Origin: Phytohalomonas tamaricis
GTDB taxonomy: Bacteria > Pseudomonadota > Gammaproteobacteria > Pseudomonadales > Halomonadaceae
Length of the DNA stretch: 64,000 nt
Reading direction: 5' to 3'
Assembly (NCBI RefSeq): GCF_003012345.1
Contig: NZ_PVRV01000024.1
Coordinates: forward strand, 62,001-126,000
Shown: positions 8,326 through 17,835 of the stretch, piece after piece
How positions within the stretch are numbered: position 1 is the first letter of the stretch
How the letters are laid out: every line of letters begins with the position of its first letter
Program-made: the position numbers and the translations under genes
The notes under the pieces: model-generated
Database searches by the model: none
What the model was told of the DNA's origin: nothing
Seen by the model: the letters and a program-made list of their open reading frames with translations, nothing else

Positions 8326-11300
8326 TTATCCTTCCGAACTGGCCATAGCCAGTTCATCAAGCACACGTACTGCCACGGTAAATAGCGCAAAGCTTACCTG
8401 CGTATTGTGCTGTACTTCGTTAAGCAGCTGACACCAGCGCGCTACGCCATTGCGGTTCAGTTCAAACCAGTGGGCAACACGTTCATCACTATCCAGCGGC
8501 GCGCTTTCAATCTTGAGGATACTGGCAGTTAACGCCAGCTGCTGACGTTCGAAATCATCACGTAGCGCTTCACGTGCGAGCGACTGCCAGCTGTCGTGAG
8601 CCTCCAGTTGATTGAACTGCTTGGCCAGCCACGGCAGTTGCAAGCGTTCCCCAACGCTATAGTAGGTATCCGCCACACGCTCCATCTTTTCGCTCGAAGC
8701 CCGCGCCGTCTCGATGATGCCCAATCCGGCATACAGACTATCAGCCGCGGCAATCTGGCTGGCCAACGCTTCCGGCACACCCGCGTCACGATAGGCATCG
8801 CATTTTTCCTGCCAGCGTTCGTACTCTGCACCGCGCAAACGCTCGGCTATATTCTCGCTCAGCTGACTGATACGCGGAGCAAAATATTCGATAGTGCTCC
8901 CCACATCTTCCTGATGGCGCTGACGTAGGAAATAGCGTGTCGCACGGCGTACCAGCCGGACCAGTCCAAGCATCATGTCATACTGCATACCGCTGGCAAC
9001 CTGATAGTCGAGCGCCTCGATCTGCTGCCAGAGCGCAGGTAAATTAAAACTGTCGCGTGCGATGACATAGGCACGCACAACCTCTCCTCCCGTGGCACCG
9101 GAAATGTCCATCAGCCGGCGCAAAAAGGGAATGCCCATGTGATCGATCAGATCGCTGGCGATCTGAGTAGAGACGATCTGATGCTTTAAGCGATGCTGAT
9201 ACAGCTCGTCGGGAAAACGCTCGACCAGTTGGCGCGGAAATGCGCGTTCAAGATGGCGTTGAATATACGCTTCATCAGGAATATCTGAATCAGCCAGCAG
9301 GTTCTTCAGGTCGATCTTGGCGTAGGAGATCAGCACCGACAGCTCCGGATGCGTCAGTCCCTTTTTGCTTTCGGCCCGCTCAGCCAGCACCTCATCACTG
9401 GGCAGCGCTTCAAGCTCACGGTCCAACGTTCCTACTGCTTCGAGATCAAGAATAAAGCGACGATAAGGGCCGATATTATCCTGCGAAAGCATCCGTGATA
9501 GTGATAACGCCTGGGTCTGACGATAGTTGTCATCGACCACCAGCTCGGCGACCTCATCGGTCATTTCAGCCAGAAACTGATTACGCTGCTTTCCGGTCAT
9601 GTCGCCTCGCGCCACGATATCGTCAAGCAGGATCTTGAGGTTGACCTCATGATCCGAGCAATTCACACCGCCTGCGTTATCAATGAAGTCGGTGTTGAGG
9701 CGAACGCCAGTGTTTGCCGCCTCGCGGCGCCCAAGTTGAGTGACACCGAGATTGCCACCCTCCCCGATCACCTTGCAGCGCAGCTCCTTTCCATCGACAC
9801 GCAAGACGTCATTTGCCTTGTCACCGACCTCACCATGCGACTCGCTACTCGCCTTGACGTAAGTACCAATGCCGCCGTTCCAGATCAGGTCGACATCGCT
9901 TTTCAAAAGCGCATTGATCAATTCGACAGGTGCCATACGCTCCTGGGCAAATCCAAAGCGTTCTTTCATTTCCGACGTGATCACAATCGACTTGGCATCA
10001 CGCGAGAAGACGCCACCGCCTTGGGATATCTTGCTGGCATCATAATCTTCCCAGCTTGAGCGCGGCATATCGAAAAGGCGCTGGCGCTCGGCAAACGATA
10101 CCGCTGCATCGGGATTGGGATCGATAAAAATGTTGCGATGATTGAATGCTGCAACCAGCTGGATTTTTTCAGACAACAGCATGCCGTTACCGAATACATC
10201 ACCCGCCATGTCGCCGATGCCCAATACGGTAAATTCCTGCTGCTGAGTATCAACGTCCAGTTCACGGAAATGACGTTTGACCGCCTCCCAGGCGCCACGA
10301 GCGGTTATTGCCATGGCTTTGTGGTCGTAGCCGTGCTGCCCGCCGGACGCAAAAGCATCCCCCAGCCAGAATCCATATTCCTGCGATAGTGCATTGGCAA
10401 TGTCGGAAAAGGTCGCCGTCCCCTTGTCGGCAGCGACGACCAAATAGGGGTCGTCATCATCGTGACGTACCACGCGCTCAGGTGTGACGACCTGCTTTTC
10501 AACCAGATTATCGCTGATGTCCAGCATGCCGCGGATCAACGTCTGGTAACAGGCAATACCTTCGCGCTGAATGGCATCGCGATCACCGTCGGGTAACCGC
10601 TTACAGATGAAGCCGCCCTTGGCACCGCTAGGTACGATGACGGCGTTCTTGACCTGCTGCGCCTTGACCAGCCCCAGTATTTCAGTACGGAAATCCTCGA
10701 AGCGGTCCGACCAGCGCATTCCGCCCCGTGCTGTCTTGCTGCTGCGTAAATGAACACCTTCCATACGCGGCGAGTAAACAAAAATCTCATAAAGTGGACG
10801 CGGCTTGGGCATATCCGCAATTTTACGCGGCTCCAACTTCAAAGAGATGTAGTCCTTCGGTTCACCGCGTGCATCGGGTTGGAAGAAGTTGGTCCGCAGC
10901 GTGGCCTCGATCAGCTCCACATAACGACGCATGAGACGATCGTCGTTCAGGCTCGACACCTCATCAAGCATCGCGTTGATGTTCTCACGGCAGTCCGTGT
11001 ACGCCTGTTCATCATGAGTGACGTCCGGGTCGAAACGCATCTTGAACAATGCCACCAACTCACGCGTGATGGCGGGATAAGCCGTCAAGGTCGTGGCGAT
11101 GTACAATTGGGAAAGACCAAAACGGATTTGTTTCAAATACCGTGCGTAGGCACGCAACATCGCCACTTCACGCCAATCAAGCCCCGCAGTAATGATCAGA
11201 CGATTGAACGGGTCGCTCTCCGCCTCGCCGCTCCATATCCGCGTAAAGGCATCGATGAAGGTCTCACGCATGCTATGTAGATCAATGCCGTTACCGGAGG

Positions 11301-13161
11301 GCCTTTCCAGATCGAAATCATGAATCCAGTAGTTCCCGTCATTACGTTCAATGTCGTAGGGACGCTCACTCAGCACGCGCAGCCCAAGGTTCTCAAGCAG
11401 CGGCAGCACGTCCGAGAGCGGTACGGGCCGGTCATGATGGTAAAGCTTGAGACGAATATCTTGCGCCTCGCTATCTGCCGTCCGATAGAGACTCAACGCA
11501 ATCGGTGCACCCTGATCAAGTTCATGCAAGTAACCGATATCGTAGACGGCAGCACGCGGTGAAAAATCGTCACGATAACCGGCAGGAAACGCATCGCGAT
11601 ACAGTGTCATCAAGCGATTGGCCGATTCCTCGCCTACGCCCTCTACCAGGGCCGAATGCAATTCATCTTTCCAACTACGGGCAATCTCGATGACCCGCTG
11701 TTCGATCTTGCGCTCGTCCCTGTCTACGGGAGTATCGCCATTGAAGCGCAAGATCAGCTGAATGCGTGCCAGGACGGACTCAGACAGGTAGGTATTGAAA
11801 TCACCGAACGAGGCATCGAGCACATCACAAAGATAATTCTGAATGCGTACACGAAGATCGGTAGAGAATACGTCTCGCGGCACGAAGATCAGACAGGAAT
11901 AGAACTTGCCAAAGCGATCCTCACGAATGAATACCCGGACACGGCGACGTTCACGAATACTGAGAATACCGAGTGCCGTACGGCAGAGCTCATCAGCGGA
12001 CATCTGAAACAGATCATCGCGAGGAAAGACCTCAAGTATCTGCAGAAGTTGCTTACCGTTATGTCCCCTCGGGTCGACACCGGAGCTCTCCATGACCGCT
12101 TGCACCTTGCGACGCAGCACAGGAATCGAACGCGGCGGATCATTGTAGACAGACAACGTATACAGACCGAGGAAACGCCGTTCACCAATCACCCGGCCCT
12201 GATCATCAAAGCGCTCGACAGTAATGTAGTCAGGATAGGCAGGCCTGTGGATACGGGCGTGATACGCACTTTTAGCAAACGAAATCAGCTCCGGTATCAA
12301 GACATATTCACCGGCATCTTCACTATCTGAATCCCGGTTGGGTTCTTGGTGATAACGCGGCTTATCGAGTTTAAGTACTCCCAACTCGCTGCCTTCACGC
12401 TTACTCAAACGCGTCTGGCTTCCCTGCTCGGACACAATGGACTCTTCGTAGCCCAGGAAGGTGAAGCGATCATCTAGCATCCACTCCAGAAAAGCGCATG
12501 CCTCATCGGCATCACGCGCATCGATGTCAGCCGGCCGCCGGCTACGCATCTCCTCGATTGCAGCATGCACTTGCTGTTGCATCGCGTCGAAGTCGCTCAC
12601 CGCAACACGTACTTCTTCAAGAATCTCCGTCAGACTCGTGGCGAGATCATCAAGCATGGCACGATCAGTGTGCCGATCGATCTCGATGAAGATGATCGAT
12701 TCCTGATCAGACGGTGCGTCACTATCCTTGACACCAGAGACCCGTGTCATGCGCTGCTGCTCACGCTCAACAGCAAGAACGGCATTATGAATGGCATGGA
12801 CAGTAATGCCTCGCCGATTCAGCTCGATGCGCACCGAGTCGACCAGAAACGCCATATTGTCGTTGAGTACTTCAATGATGGTATGGGTTGATTGCCAGCC
12901 ATGTTCTTCAAAGTCGGGATTAAATACCCGCACCTTGGCAGCATTCGGCTCACGCTCCTGAAGAAATGCCCATGTTGTCAGGGTGGCACCAAATACATCA
13001 TCGAATCGTCGCTCGGCGAGGTCCTCGAAGGAGGCGCCAGCATAATAATGATGAGCAAACGTGGCGACGGCTCTCGCCTTGTCGTCACTAAAGCGTGCGG
13101 TTAGCTGTTCTTCAAGCTGAGCCAGAAATTCCGTCTTGGATTCTGTCGCGATTCGCTGCAT
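8326..13161 (-). CDS. gdhB: NAD-specific glutamate dehydrogenase, large (180 kDa class)
   Basis: A catabolic enzyme converting glutamate to 2-oxoglutarate and ammonia with NAD. At 1611 residues it belongs to the large hexameric class first described in Streptomyces and Pseudomonas. A long N-terminal regulatory region carries ACT-like segments. The catalytic core lies in the middle: RGGMRWSDRFEDFRTE, KAQQVKNAVIVPSGAKGGF (around 840, with the substrate and catalytic lysines), VLGIGDMAGDVFGNGM (dinucleotide binding) and WNGGIGTYVK. The C-terminal helical domain follows. It starts with ATG after AGAGGT. The gene is monocistronic with its own terminator. Pseudomonas also has this gene close to rmf and pyrD. 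No frameshift is seen in 4.8 kb. Confidence 0.95.
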   Translation of the reverse strand: MQRIATESKTEFLAQLEEQLTARFSDDKARAVATFAHHYYAGASFEDLAERRFDDVFGATLTTWAFLQEREPNAAKVRVFNPDFEEHGWQSTHTIIEVLNDNMAFLVDSVRIELNRRGITVHAIHNAVLAVEREQQRMTRVSGVKDSDAPSDQESIIFIEIDRHTDRAMLDDLATSLTEILEEVRVAVSDFDAMQQQVHAAIEEMRSRRPADIDARDADEACAFLEWMLDDRFTFLGYEESIVSEQGSQTRLSKREGSELGVLKLDKPRYHQEPNRDSDSEDAGEYVLIPELISFAKSAYHARIHRPAYPDYITVERFDDQGRVIGERRFLGLYTLSVYNDPPRSIPVLRRKVQAVMESSGVDPRGHNGKQLLQILEVFPRDDLFQMSADELCRTALGILSIRERRRVRVFIREDRFGKFYSCLIFVPRDVFSTDLRVRIQNYLCDVLDASFGDFNTYLSESVLARIQLILRFNGDTPVDRDERKIEQRVIEIARSWKDELHSALVEGVGEESANRLMTLYRDAFPAGYRDDFSPRAAVYDIGYLHELDQGAPIALSLYRTADSEAQDIRLKLYHHDRPVPLSDVLPLLENLGLRVLSERPYDIERNDGNYWIHDFDLERPSGNGIDLHSMRETFIDAFTRIWSGEAESDPFNRLIITAGLDWREVAMLRAYARYLKQIRFGLSQLYIATTLTAYPAITRELVALFKMRFDPDVTHDEQAYTDCRENINAMLDEVSSLNDDRLMRRYVELIEATLRTNFFQPDARGEPKDYISLKLEPRKIADMPKPRPLYEIFVYSPRMEGVHLRSSKTARGGMRWSDRFEDFRTEILGLVKAQQVKNAVIVPSGAKGGFICKRLPDGDRDAIQREGIACYQTLIRGMLDISDNLVEKQVVTPERVVRHDDDDPYLVVAADKGTATFSDIANALSQEYGFWLGDAFASGGQHGYDHKAMAITARGAWEAVKRHFRELDVDTQQQEFTVLGIGDMAGDVFGNGMLLSEKIQLVAAFNHRNIFIDPNPDAAVSFAERQRLFDMPRSSWEDYDASKISQGGGVFSRDAKSIVITSEMKERFGFAQERMAPVELINALLKSDVDLIWNGGIGTYVKASSESHGEVGDKANDVLRVDGKELRCKVIGEGGNLGVTQLGRREAANTGVRLNTDFIDNAGGVNCSDHEVNLKILLDDIVARGDMTGKQRNQFLAEMTDEVAELVVDDNYRQTQALSLSRMLSQDNIGPYRRFILDLEAVGTLDRELEALPSDEVLAERAESKKGLTHPELSVLISYAKIDLKNLLADSDIPDEAYIQRHLERAFPRQLVERFPDELYQHRLKHQIVSTQIASDLIDHMGIPFLRRLMDISGATGGEVVRAYVIARDSFNLPALWQQIEALDYQVASGMQYDMMLGLVRLVRRATRYFLRQRHQEDVGSTIEYFAPRISQLSENIAERLRGAEYERWQEKCDAYRDAGVPEALASQIAAADSLYAGLGIIETARASSEKMERVADTYYSVGERLQLPWLAKQFNQLEAHDSWQSLAREALRDDFERQQLALTASILKIESAPLDSDERVAHWFELNRNGVARWCQLLNEVQHNTQVSFALFTVAVRVLDELAMASSEG

Positions 13162-13241
13162 CGATTACCTCTGCTGGGCTCGTTCGGCGTCTCATTCAAA
13201 AGAATATGTGCATTCAAAAGAACACGGCCGAACATGAATGA

Positions 13242-13260
13242 GCGCAGCCTTGGGCTGCGC
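13242..13260. other. Perfect hairpin in the trmA-gdhB gap
   Basis: GCGCAGCC / GGCTGCGC, an 8-bp perfect stem with a 3-base loop, lies between the trmA stop and the gdhB start. It has no T-run on either strand, so it is not a standard terminator. It could be a leader hairpin for gdhB or a mark of the trmA 3' end. Confidence 0.4.
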
Positions 13261-13401
13261 CGCTTTGTCACCCAGCGTAACGCCAAAATCTCCATGCCTC
13301 CTATTGTCTTAACGTATCGACATGAGGCATAAGCATTCGGCATCACCCTGGGCGCGCAAGCGATAAAGCCAGTCTAGGTATATTAGCTACGGGAGAGCAA
13401 A

Positions 13402-14532
13402 TCAGTTATTTCGAGCCTGCAGGAAAACGCCACATTCGCAGTGGTCGGTATAAGGAAACTGATCGAACAACGCAAAGCGAACTATGCGGTGGGTACGGGA
13501 TAACAGATCGAGATTCGCCGCCAAGGTATCGGGATTGCACGAGATATAAACGATATTGGCGTATTTGGCGATTTCCTCGCAGCTTTTAGCATCAAGCCCA
13601 GCGCGTGGAGGATCAACCAGCACCGTCGAGAAATCGTAACCATCCAATTCAAGCGCACTCACCCGGCGCCCTGCACTTTCTCCCGCCAGCGCAGCAGAAA
13701 ACTCCTCGCTCGACATGCGCGCAATCACGGCGTTATCGATGTTGTTCTCTGCCAGGTTGACTTGAGCTGACGCAACAGAGGTACGTGAAATCTCGGTAGC
13801 CAGCACACGAGGGAAATGTTCGGCCAGGGCGATAGTGAAATTACCGTTGCCGCAGTAAAGTTCAACCATATCCCCACCCTCGGCCTTGATGACGCCTCGT
13901 GACTCAGGACGTACAACATCCCGTGCCCAGCGCAACATATGCTGCGCCACCTCGGCATTGGGCTGTGTAAAGCTATTTTCCACCTGCTGATAGATGAAAC
14001 TATGACCGTCAACGTCAAGGCGCTCAAAAACATGATCGCGCTCAAGCACGATGCGCTGTTTACGGGCGCGTCCGATAATTGATGCCCCCAACCGTGCCTG
14101 CAGCTCTAGTGCTTGCTGCTGCCAGGCCTCGTCCAGCTGACGGTGATAAATAAGCGAAATCAGCGCCTCTCCGCTCAGGGTAGTCAAAAACTCGACCTGA
14201 AAGAGCTTGCGCCGTAGCACGGTGTTGTCACGTATCTCATCAATCAATCGTTGCATTAGTTCATTAATACGGCGACTTGCCACCGGATACTGATCAACGC
14301 GAACATTCCGCTTCTGTTTAGGATCATTGGCATCGGCTTCAAACATGACGTAATACACATCATCTCCGTCATGCCAGAGCCTAAACTCAGCACGCATGCG
14401 GTAATGACTGACAGGCGATGCGAACACTTCTAACCGGGGCGGTTCAAAGCGAGCGAATTGAGCACTGATGCGCTCACGCTTGGCATCAAGCTGAGCTTGA
14501 TACTGATCGGGATCAACAACGGGTAAACTCAC
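13402..14532 (-). CDS. trmA: tRNA (uracil-54-C5)-methyltransferase
   Basis: TrmA makes m5U54 (ribothymidine) in the T-loop of tRNA and also modifies tmRNA. At 376 residues it is close to the E. coli 366. Motifs in order: FRLWHDGDDVYYVMFEAD, IYHRQLDEAWQ, SFIYQQVENSFTQPNAEV, the SAM-binding VELYCGNGNFTIALAEHF, and FSTVLVDPPRAGLDAKS. The catalytic Cys is in YISCNPDTLAANL and the general-base Glu in HCECGVFL near the end. The start is GTG at 14532 with AGAGGT five bases before it. It lies downstream of murI on the same strand, with about 80 bases between; E. coli keeps trmA and murI close as well. Confidence 0.95.
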   Translation of the reverse strand: MSLPVVDPDQYQAQLDAKRERISAQFARFEPPRLEVFASPVSHYRMRAEFRLWHDGDDVYYVMFEADANDPKQKRNVRVDQYPVASRRINELMQRLIDEIRDNTVLRRKLFQVEFLTTLSGEALISLIYHRQLDEAWQQQALELQARLGASIIGRARKQRIVLERDHVFERLDVDGHSFIYQQVENSFTQPNAEVAQHMLRWARDVVRPESRGVIKAEGGDMVELYCGNGNFTIALAEHFPRVLATEISRTSVASAQVNLAENNIDNAVIARMSSEEFSAALAGESAGRRVSALELDGYDFSTVLVDPPRAGLDAKSCEEIAKYANIVYISCNPDTLAANLDLLSRTHRIVRFALFDQFPYTDHCECGVFLQARNN

Positions 14533-14613
14533 GAAAGACCTCTATAAAATACGATGGCCACCTTCGGCCTATGCCGATCAGGACAGATTGAGCAATAGCC
14601 ATCCAAAGGCAAG

Positions 14614-15426
14614 CTAGTGTAAGGATTCCGGCATGACACTCAAGTCTTCAAGCATCAGCGGCTCAGGGGCGGCGAAGCCGAAGTGCGCCAGGGCATGCGC
14701 GAGCCCATCCTGGCCTGGAGCTGTTGCCATGCTCATACCCACACCGCGGGTCTTGGCCGGGCAAGAAATGACCGAAGCTACTCGCCGGGCAATAGCGGCT
14801 CCGGAGTCTATCCATACCAGCTCACGTGGCGCGAGAGCCGCTAAAGGCTCTCGCAGCAGCGGGAAATGAGTGCAGCCCAGCACCACCGTATCGAGAGCCT
14901 CGATATCAAATAGCGGCTGCACGGCATGGCGCAGCTTATCGGTTGATAAGGTGCGACCAGCAAGGTAACGCTCGGCCTCCGCGACCAAGCCATCGGCAGC
15001 GACACGTATGACTCGACACTCACTTGCGTACTCTTCGATGAGGCGATCCGTGTAGGGCCTTCTGACAGTAGCCGATGTTGCAAGTAGCCCTATCACTTTG
15101 CTTGCGCTCATTTGAGCGGCAGGTTTGATGGCTGGCACCGTGCCGACGACAGGAATGGTAAGACGCGAACGCAGAGCCTCAAGCGCCAGCGTACTCGCCG
15201 TATTGCACGCTACCACCAGAACGCTTGCCCGTGAACGTTCGACAGCACAACAACATACCGCCACGATACGCTCAATCAACCACTCATCGGGCTTGGTACC
15301 ATAGGGCAATGCGGCGTTATCACACACATATACAAGTGCAGCATCACCCAGACAGGCGCGTATCTCTCCGACCACCGATAGCCCACCCACCCCCGAGTCG
15401 AAAATCAGTATGGCACCTTCATGCAT
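14614..15426 (-). CDS. murI: Glutamate racemase
   Basis: MurI makes D-glutamate for peptidoglycan by cofactor-independent racemisation. The N-terminal IFDSGVGGLSVVGEI carries the substrate-binding Asp-Ser. YVCDNAALPYGTKP is diagnostic. The two catalytic cysteines lie in VVACNTAST and VVLGCTHFPLL. At 270 residues the length is normal. The ATG at 15426 has AGG about 7 bases upstream. It is the first gene of a probable murI-trmA unit. Confidence 0.95.
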   Translation of the reverse strand: MHEGAILIFDSGVGGLSVVGEIRACLGDAALVYVCDNAALPYGTKPDEWLIERIVAVCCCAVERSRASVLVVACNTASTLALEALRSRLTIPVVGTVPAIKPAAQMSASKVIGLLATSATVRRPYTDRLIEEYASECRVIRVAADGLVAEAERYLAGRTLSTDKLRHAVQPLFDIEALDTVVLGCTHFPLLREPLAALAPRELVWIDSGAAIARRVASVISCPAKTRGVGMSMATAPGQDGLAHALAHFGFAAPEPLMLEDLSVMPESLH

Positions 15427-15711
15427 GGCATTGCCTATTTCATATTTCAGCTATGTTGACCTAGCATGAATTCTATCAGCGGCGCATGGCCTGCGCCCAC
15501 TGAAGCAGGCATTCAGATGTCACATGACAGACTGGAGCAGATTAAAGGTGGACTGGGCACGCTAGCATAAGCATTGAGACAACTAGCTTTCTAAGCTAGA
15601 AGCGGCTGGGCCAAGTACCGTAAAATTGGTCTGTTTTATCCAACATTGTGTTATTCGCCAGGCCATCTGGCTTGAACGTATTTTTCTTTTACGTCTAGAA
15701 AGGGAACTTCA

Positions 15712-16290
15712 ATGAAACGACGTACGATATACGCATTGGGTGTGTTCATTTTGGCCGCCCTGCTGATGATTCTTCTTGCCTTCAGCTTAGGCAATGCGCC
15801 AAAGAAGAATGCCATCGCTTTTCAATATCCTGCCATTGAGCATTACGGAGGCATTGCCGAGCGTCACGATACTCAGGAAGTCCCGGTAGCGAGCCAGGAT
15901 TACAGGGTTATTTTCGATGTCGTCAGCGGCACCAACGATCCACGCGCCATCAATGGAGGACTGGATAAGGTTGCCCGCGCTATCAATGTCTTTGCTGCGT
16001 CAGGCGTACCGCTCCAGAGACTGCATCTGGTTGCCATCATTCATGCCAAGGCTACACCGAGCCTGCTCAATGATGATACTTATCAAGCCTGGTATGATGT
16101 CAAAAACCCCAACACCGCCCTGATAAAAGCGTTAACTGATGCTGGTGTGAAGGTTGTTGTCTGCGGACAGTCCTTGAACCACTTGCAGATAAAGGATGAA
16201 GAAGTGAATCCACAGGTGATTCTGGCACCATCTGCACTCACCACATTAGCTATTTATGGCAATCGCGGTTACGCCTACGAGCAGCTCTGA
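15712..16290 (+). CDS. DsrE-like protein with N-terminal membrane anchor
   Basis: A 192-residue protein with one N-terminal hydrophobic segment (about 6-26, YALGVFILAALLMILLAFSL) after KRR, so it is an anchor or an uncleaved signal with the rest in the periplasm. The domain from about residue 64 (DYRVIFDVVSGTNDPRAIN, LHLVAIIHAKATPSLL, ALTDAGVKVVVCGQSLNHL, VILAPSALTTLAIYGNRGYA) fits the DsrE/DsrF family. Its conserved cysteine is present in VVCGQS. Family members move sulfur or bind small thiols. This one is not near tus or dsr genes and no substrate can be given. AGGGAA stands before the ATG. A strong terminator follows. Confidence 0.78.
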   Translation: MKRRTIYALGVFILAALLMILLAFSLGNAPKKNAIAFQYPAIEHYGGIAERHDTQEVPVASQDYRVIFDVVSGTNDPRAINGGLDKVARAINVFAASGVPLQRLHLVAIIHAKATPSLLNDDTYQAWYDVKNPNTALIKALTDAGVKVVVCGQSLNHLQIKDEEVNPQVILAPSALTTLAIYGNRGYAYEQL

Positions 16291-16307
16291 TACAAAGGTC
16301 AGGGAAA

Positions 16308-16345
16308 TAAAAAACGGTGCCTGCATGACAGGCACCGTTTTTGTT
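16308..16345. terminator. Bidirectional terminator between DsrE-like and hemerythrin-like genes
   Basis: A 13-bp perfect stem AAAACGGTGCCTG (16311-16323) / CAGGCACCGTTTT (16329-16341) with a 5-base loop, with T-runs on both strands. Confidence 0.88.
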
Positions 16346-16444
16346 TGACTCTTTTCTCTAACTTTCTTTAACCGGCACTTCCGTTATTTGGTTCATGAAC
16401 TGACAGCGCTATACAGCTCGCTTAATGAACCTCATCATCCCCAC

Positions 16445-16996
16445 TCATGCAGCCGATGCCGGCACGGCTTTGAATTCCTGATACAGCTGAGGATATTCTT
16501 CTTTCAGCCTCGCCAACTGCTGCTCTGCATTGGGCGGCAACGCCTTGCGAAGAGTCACATAGTCATGTTCATCAAACTCGGACTCGATTAAAGGAAATAG
16601 CTCTTCCCGCTCGCTGCGTAGATAGCTTCGATGTGCATCCAGATATTCTTTCATATCATCAGCAAAAAGATCCATCGGGATAATCGCATCCATAAGGACC
16701 ATATCAAGATTATCACTGAGCCGATCGAGCCGTGCTTTAACGTTCTTGTAGTCATCAGCCAGCCGACACACTAATGAACTGGACATATCATCTCGAGCAG
16801 ACAAGCGATCTCCACAAAGCGTTTCAAGAGGAATGATGTAATCCTCCATATAGCCGAGGATGTAGTCGACCACTTCTCGAATCAGCCGAAAATCAGGACG
16901 CTCTCCATTGACCAGCGTTTTCTGCTTGAGCATAAGCACATGCAGAAGACGAGCCATATTGGCATGTTCTTGACGGAGCTGGGTCAGCGTTAGCAT
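16445..16996 (-). CDS. Hemerythrin-like (HHE) protein lacking most metal ligands
   Basis: A 183-residue all-helical protein. LTQLRQEHANMARLLHVL is the first helix of bacterial hemerythrin-domain proteins, and EYLDAHRSYLRSEREELFP matches the last ligand helix. The usual HH-P-K-E signature of the second helix is replaced by MEDYIIPLETL. The His of the third helix is Tyr (LADDYKNV), and one His of the last helix is also Tyr (HRSYL). The fold is recognisable but the di-iron site probably is not formed. I start at ATG 16996 because AGGAGA stands seven bases before it; a TTG 42 bases upstream lacks such a site. Neighbours give no functional clue. Confidence 0.75.
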   Translation of the reverse strand: MLTLTQLRQEHANMARLLHVLMLKQKTLVNGERPDFRLIREVVDYILGYMEDYIIPLETLCGDRLSARDDMSSSLVCRLADDYKNVKARLDRLSDNLDMVLMDAIIPMDLFADDMKEYLDAHRSYLRSEREELFPLIESEFDEHDYVTLRKALPPNAEQQLARLKEEYPQLYQEFKAVPASAA

Positions 16997-17130
16997 GGCG
17001 GCTCTCCTAGTGCGAAGCGTGACACGACTGTGAGTCAACGCAGTCAGTTTAAGGCAGAGTATGCTATTTGCACGGGCCGCGAACTATATCTTTAGTCGTG
17101 GTGCAACATGATGCCACACGCTTTGAACAA

Positions 17131-17784
17131 CTACATCGTGTCATTCATCCAACGACGAATTTCCCGTCGATCACGATGAGAACTGAGCTGAACCGTATTT
17201 ACGGTTTTTGGAACGAGAACATATTCATCATTGTCGCTCTTCTCAATATTGAAACAACGACGTGCACCGATCGGTTGGTCTTCAGGCCCGAAGAGGCCAA
17301 TCAGGCGCAGCTCAAATGATTTGAATGTCATCTCGCCTTGCGGCAAGGATTGAGAGCCGACATCAATGCCGTGGTGGAGGGCCACGCCTTTCATCAACTG
17401 ACGATAAGAACCGATCTGAATGTACTGGCCTTGGCTTAGCGGTCCCTGACGAGTGACCTGCCGCAGCTCCGGCGCGTCCTGCTTATCTTCCTTACTTTTC
17501 TGATTCTCATCGGTATAATCGGTCACATCATAGACATACGTGCCATCGGACGTTTCTATAACACCGACGATTGCCTCAAGAAAAATGGGCTCCTGGCTCA
17601 TATTGCTGACAATGCACAATGAATCCATGCCTCTGCCACGGCCACGGTTAATGATCAACTTGGCATGACGCTGGCGACGGAAGTTATTGAGCAGCAGTTG
17701 CAGATATATCCCCCATATCAGCAACATACCCAGATTAAGAAATGTATTAAGCAACTGCGCATTCTGACTAAGCCAGTTCCACAC
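17131..17784 (-). CDS. Membrane-anchored protein of unknown function
   Basis: A 217-residue protein with a short N-terminus, one membrane segment (about 11-31, LNTFLNLGMLLIWGIYLQLLL), the basic stretch RRQRHAK, and a cytosolic soluble domain of about 180 residues. That domain looks beta-rich (LCIVSNMSQEPIFLEAIVGVI, TYVYDVTDYTDE, SQGQYIQIGSYRQLM, ELRLIGLFGPEDQPIGARR). I do not recognise a catalytic motif. The start is GTG at 17784, supported by the near-perfect Shine-Dalgarno AAGGAGG five bases upstream. It lies downstream of rarA on the same strand with a gap of about 50 bases, so it may share the ftsK-lolA-rarA transcript. Confidence 0.72.
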   Translation of the reverse strand: MWNWLSQNAQLLNTFLNLGMLLIWGIYLQLLLNNFRRQRHAKLIINRGRGRGMDSLCIVSNMSQEPIFLEAIVGVIETSDGTYVYDVTDYTDENQKSKEDKQDAPELRQVTRQGPLSQGQYIQIGSYRQLMKGVALHHGIDVGSQSLPQGEMTFKSFELRLIGLFGPEDQPIGARRCFNIEKSDNDEYVLVPKTVNTVQLSSHRDRREIRRWMNDTM

Positions 17785-17835
17785 ATCATCCTCCTTGATA
17801 TCGACTTTCAGAGCTGTTCAGTTCCCGCCTCAGCC

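Noticed and set aside
9649-12330. Several long open frames on the + strand within the NAD-glutamate dehydrogenase gene (up to 224 codons)
   Set aside because: All lie antisense to a strongly conserved gene, lack motifs and have no ribosome sites; they are frame shadows.
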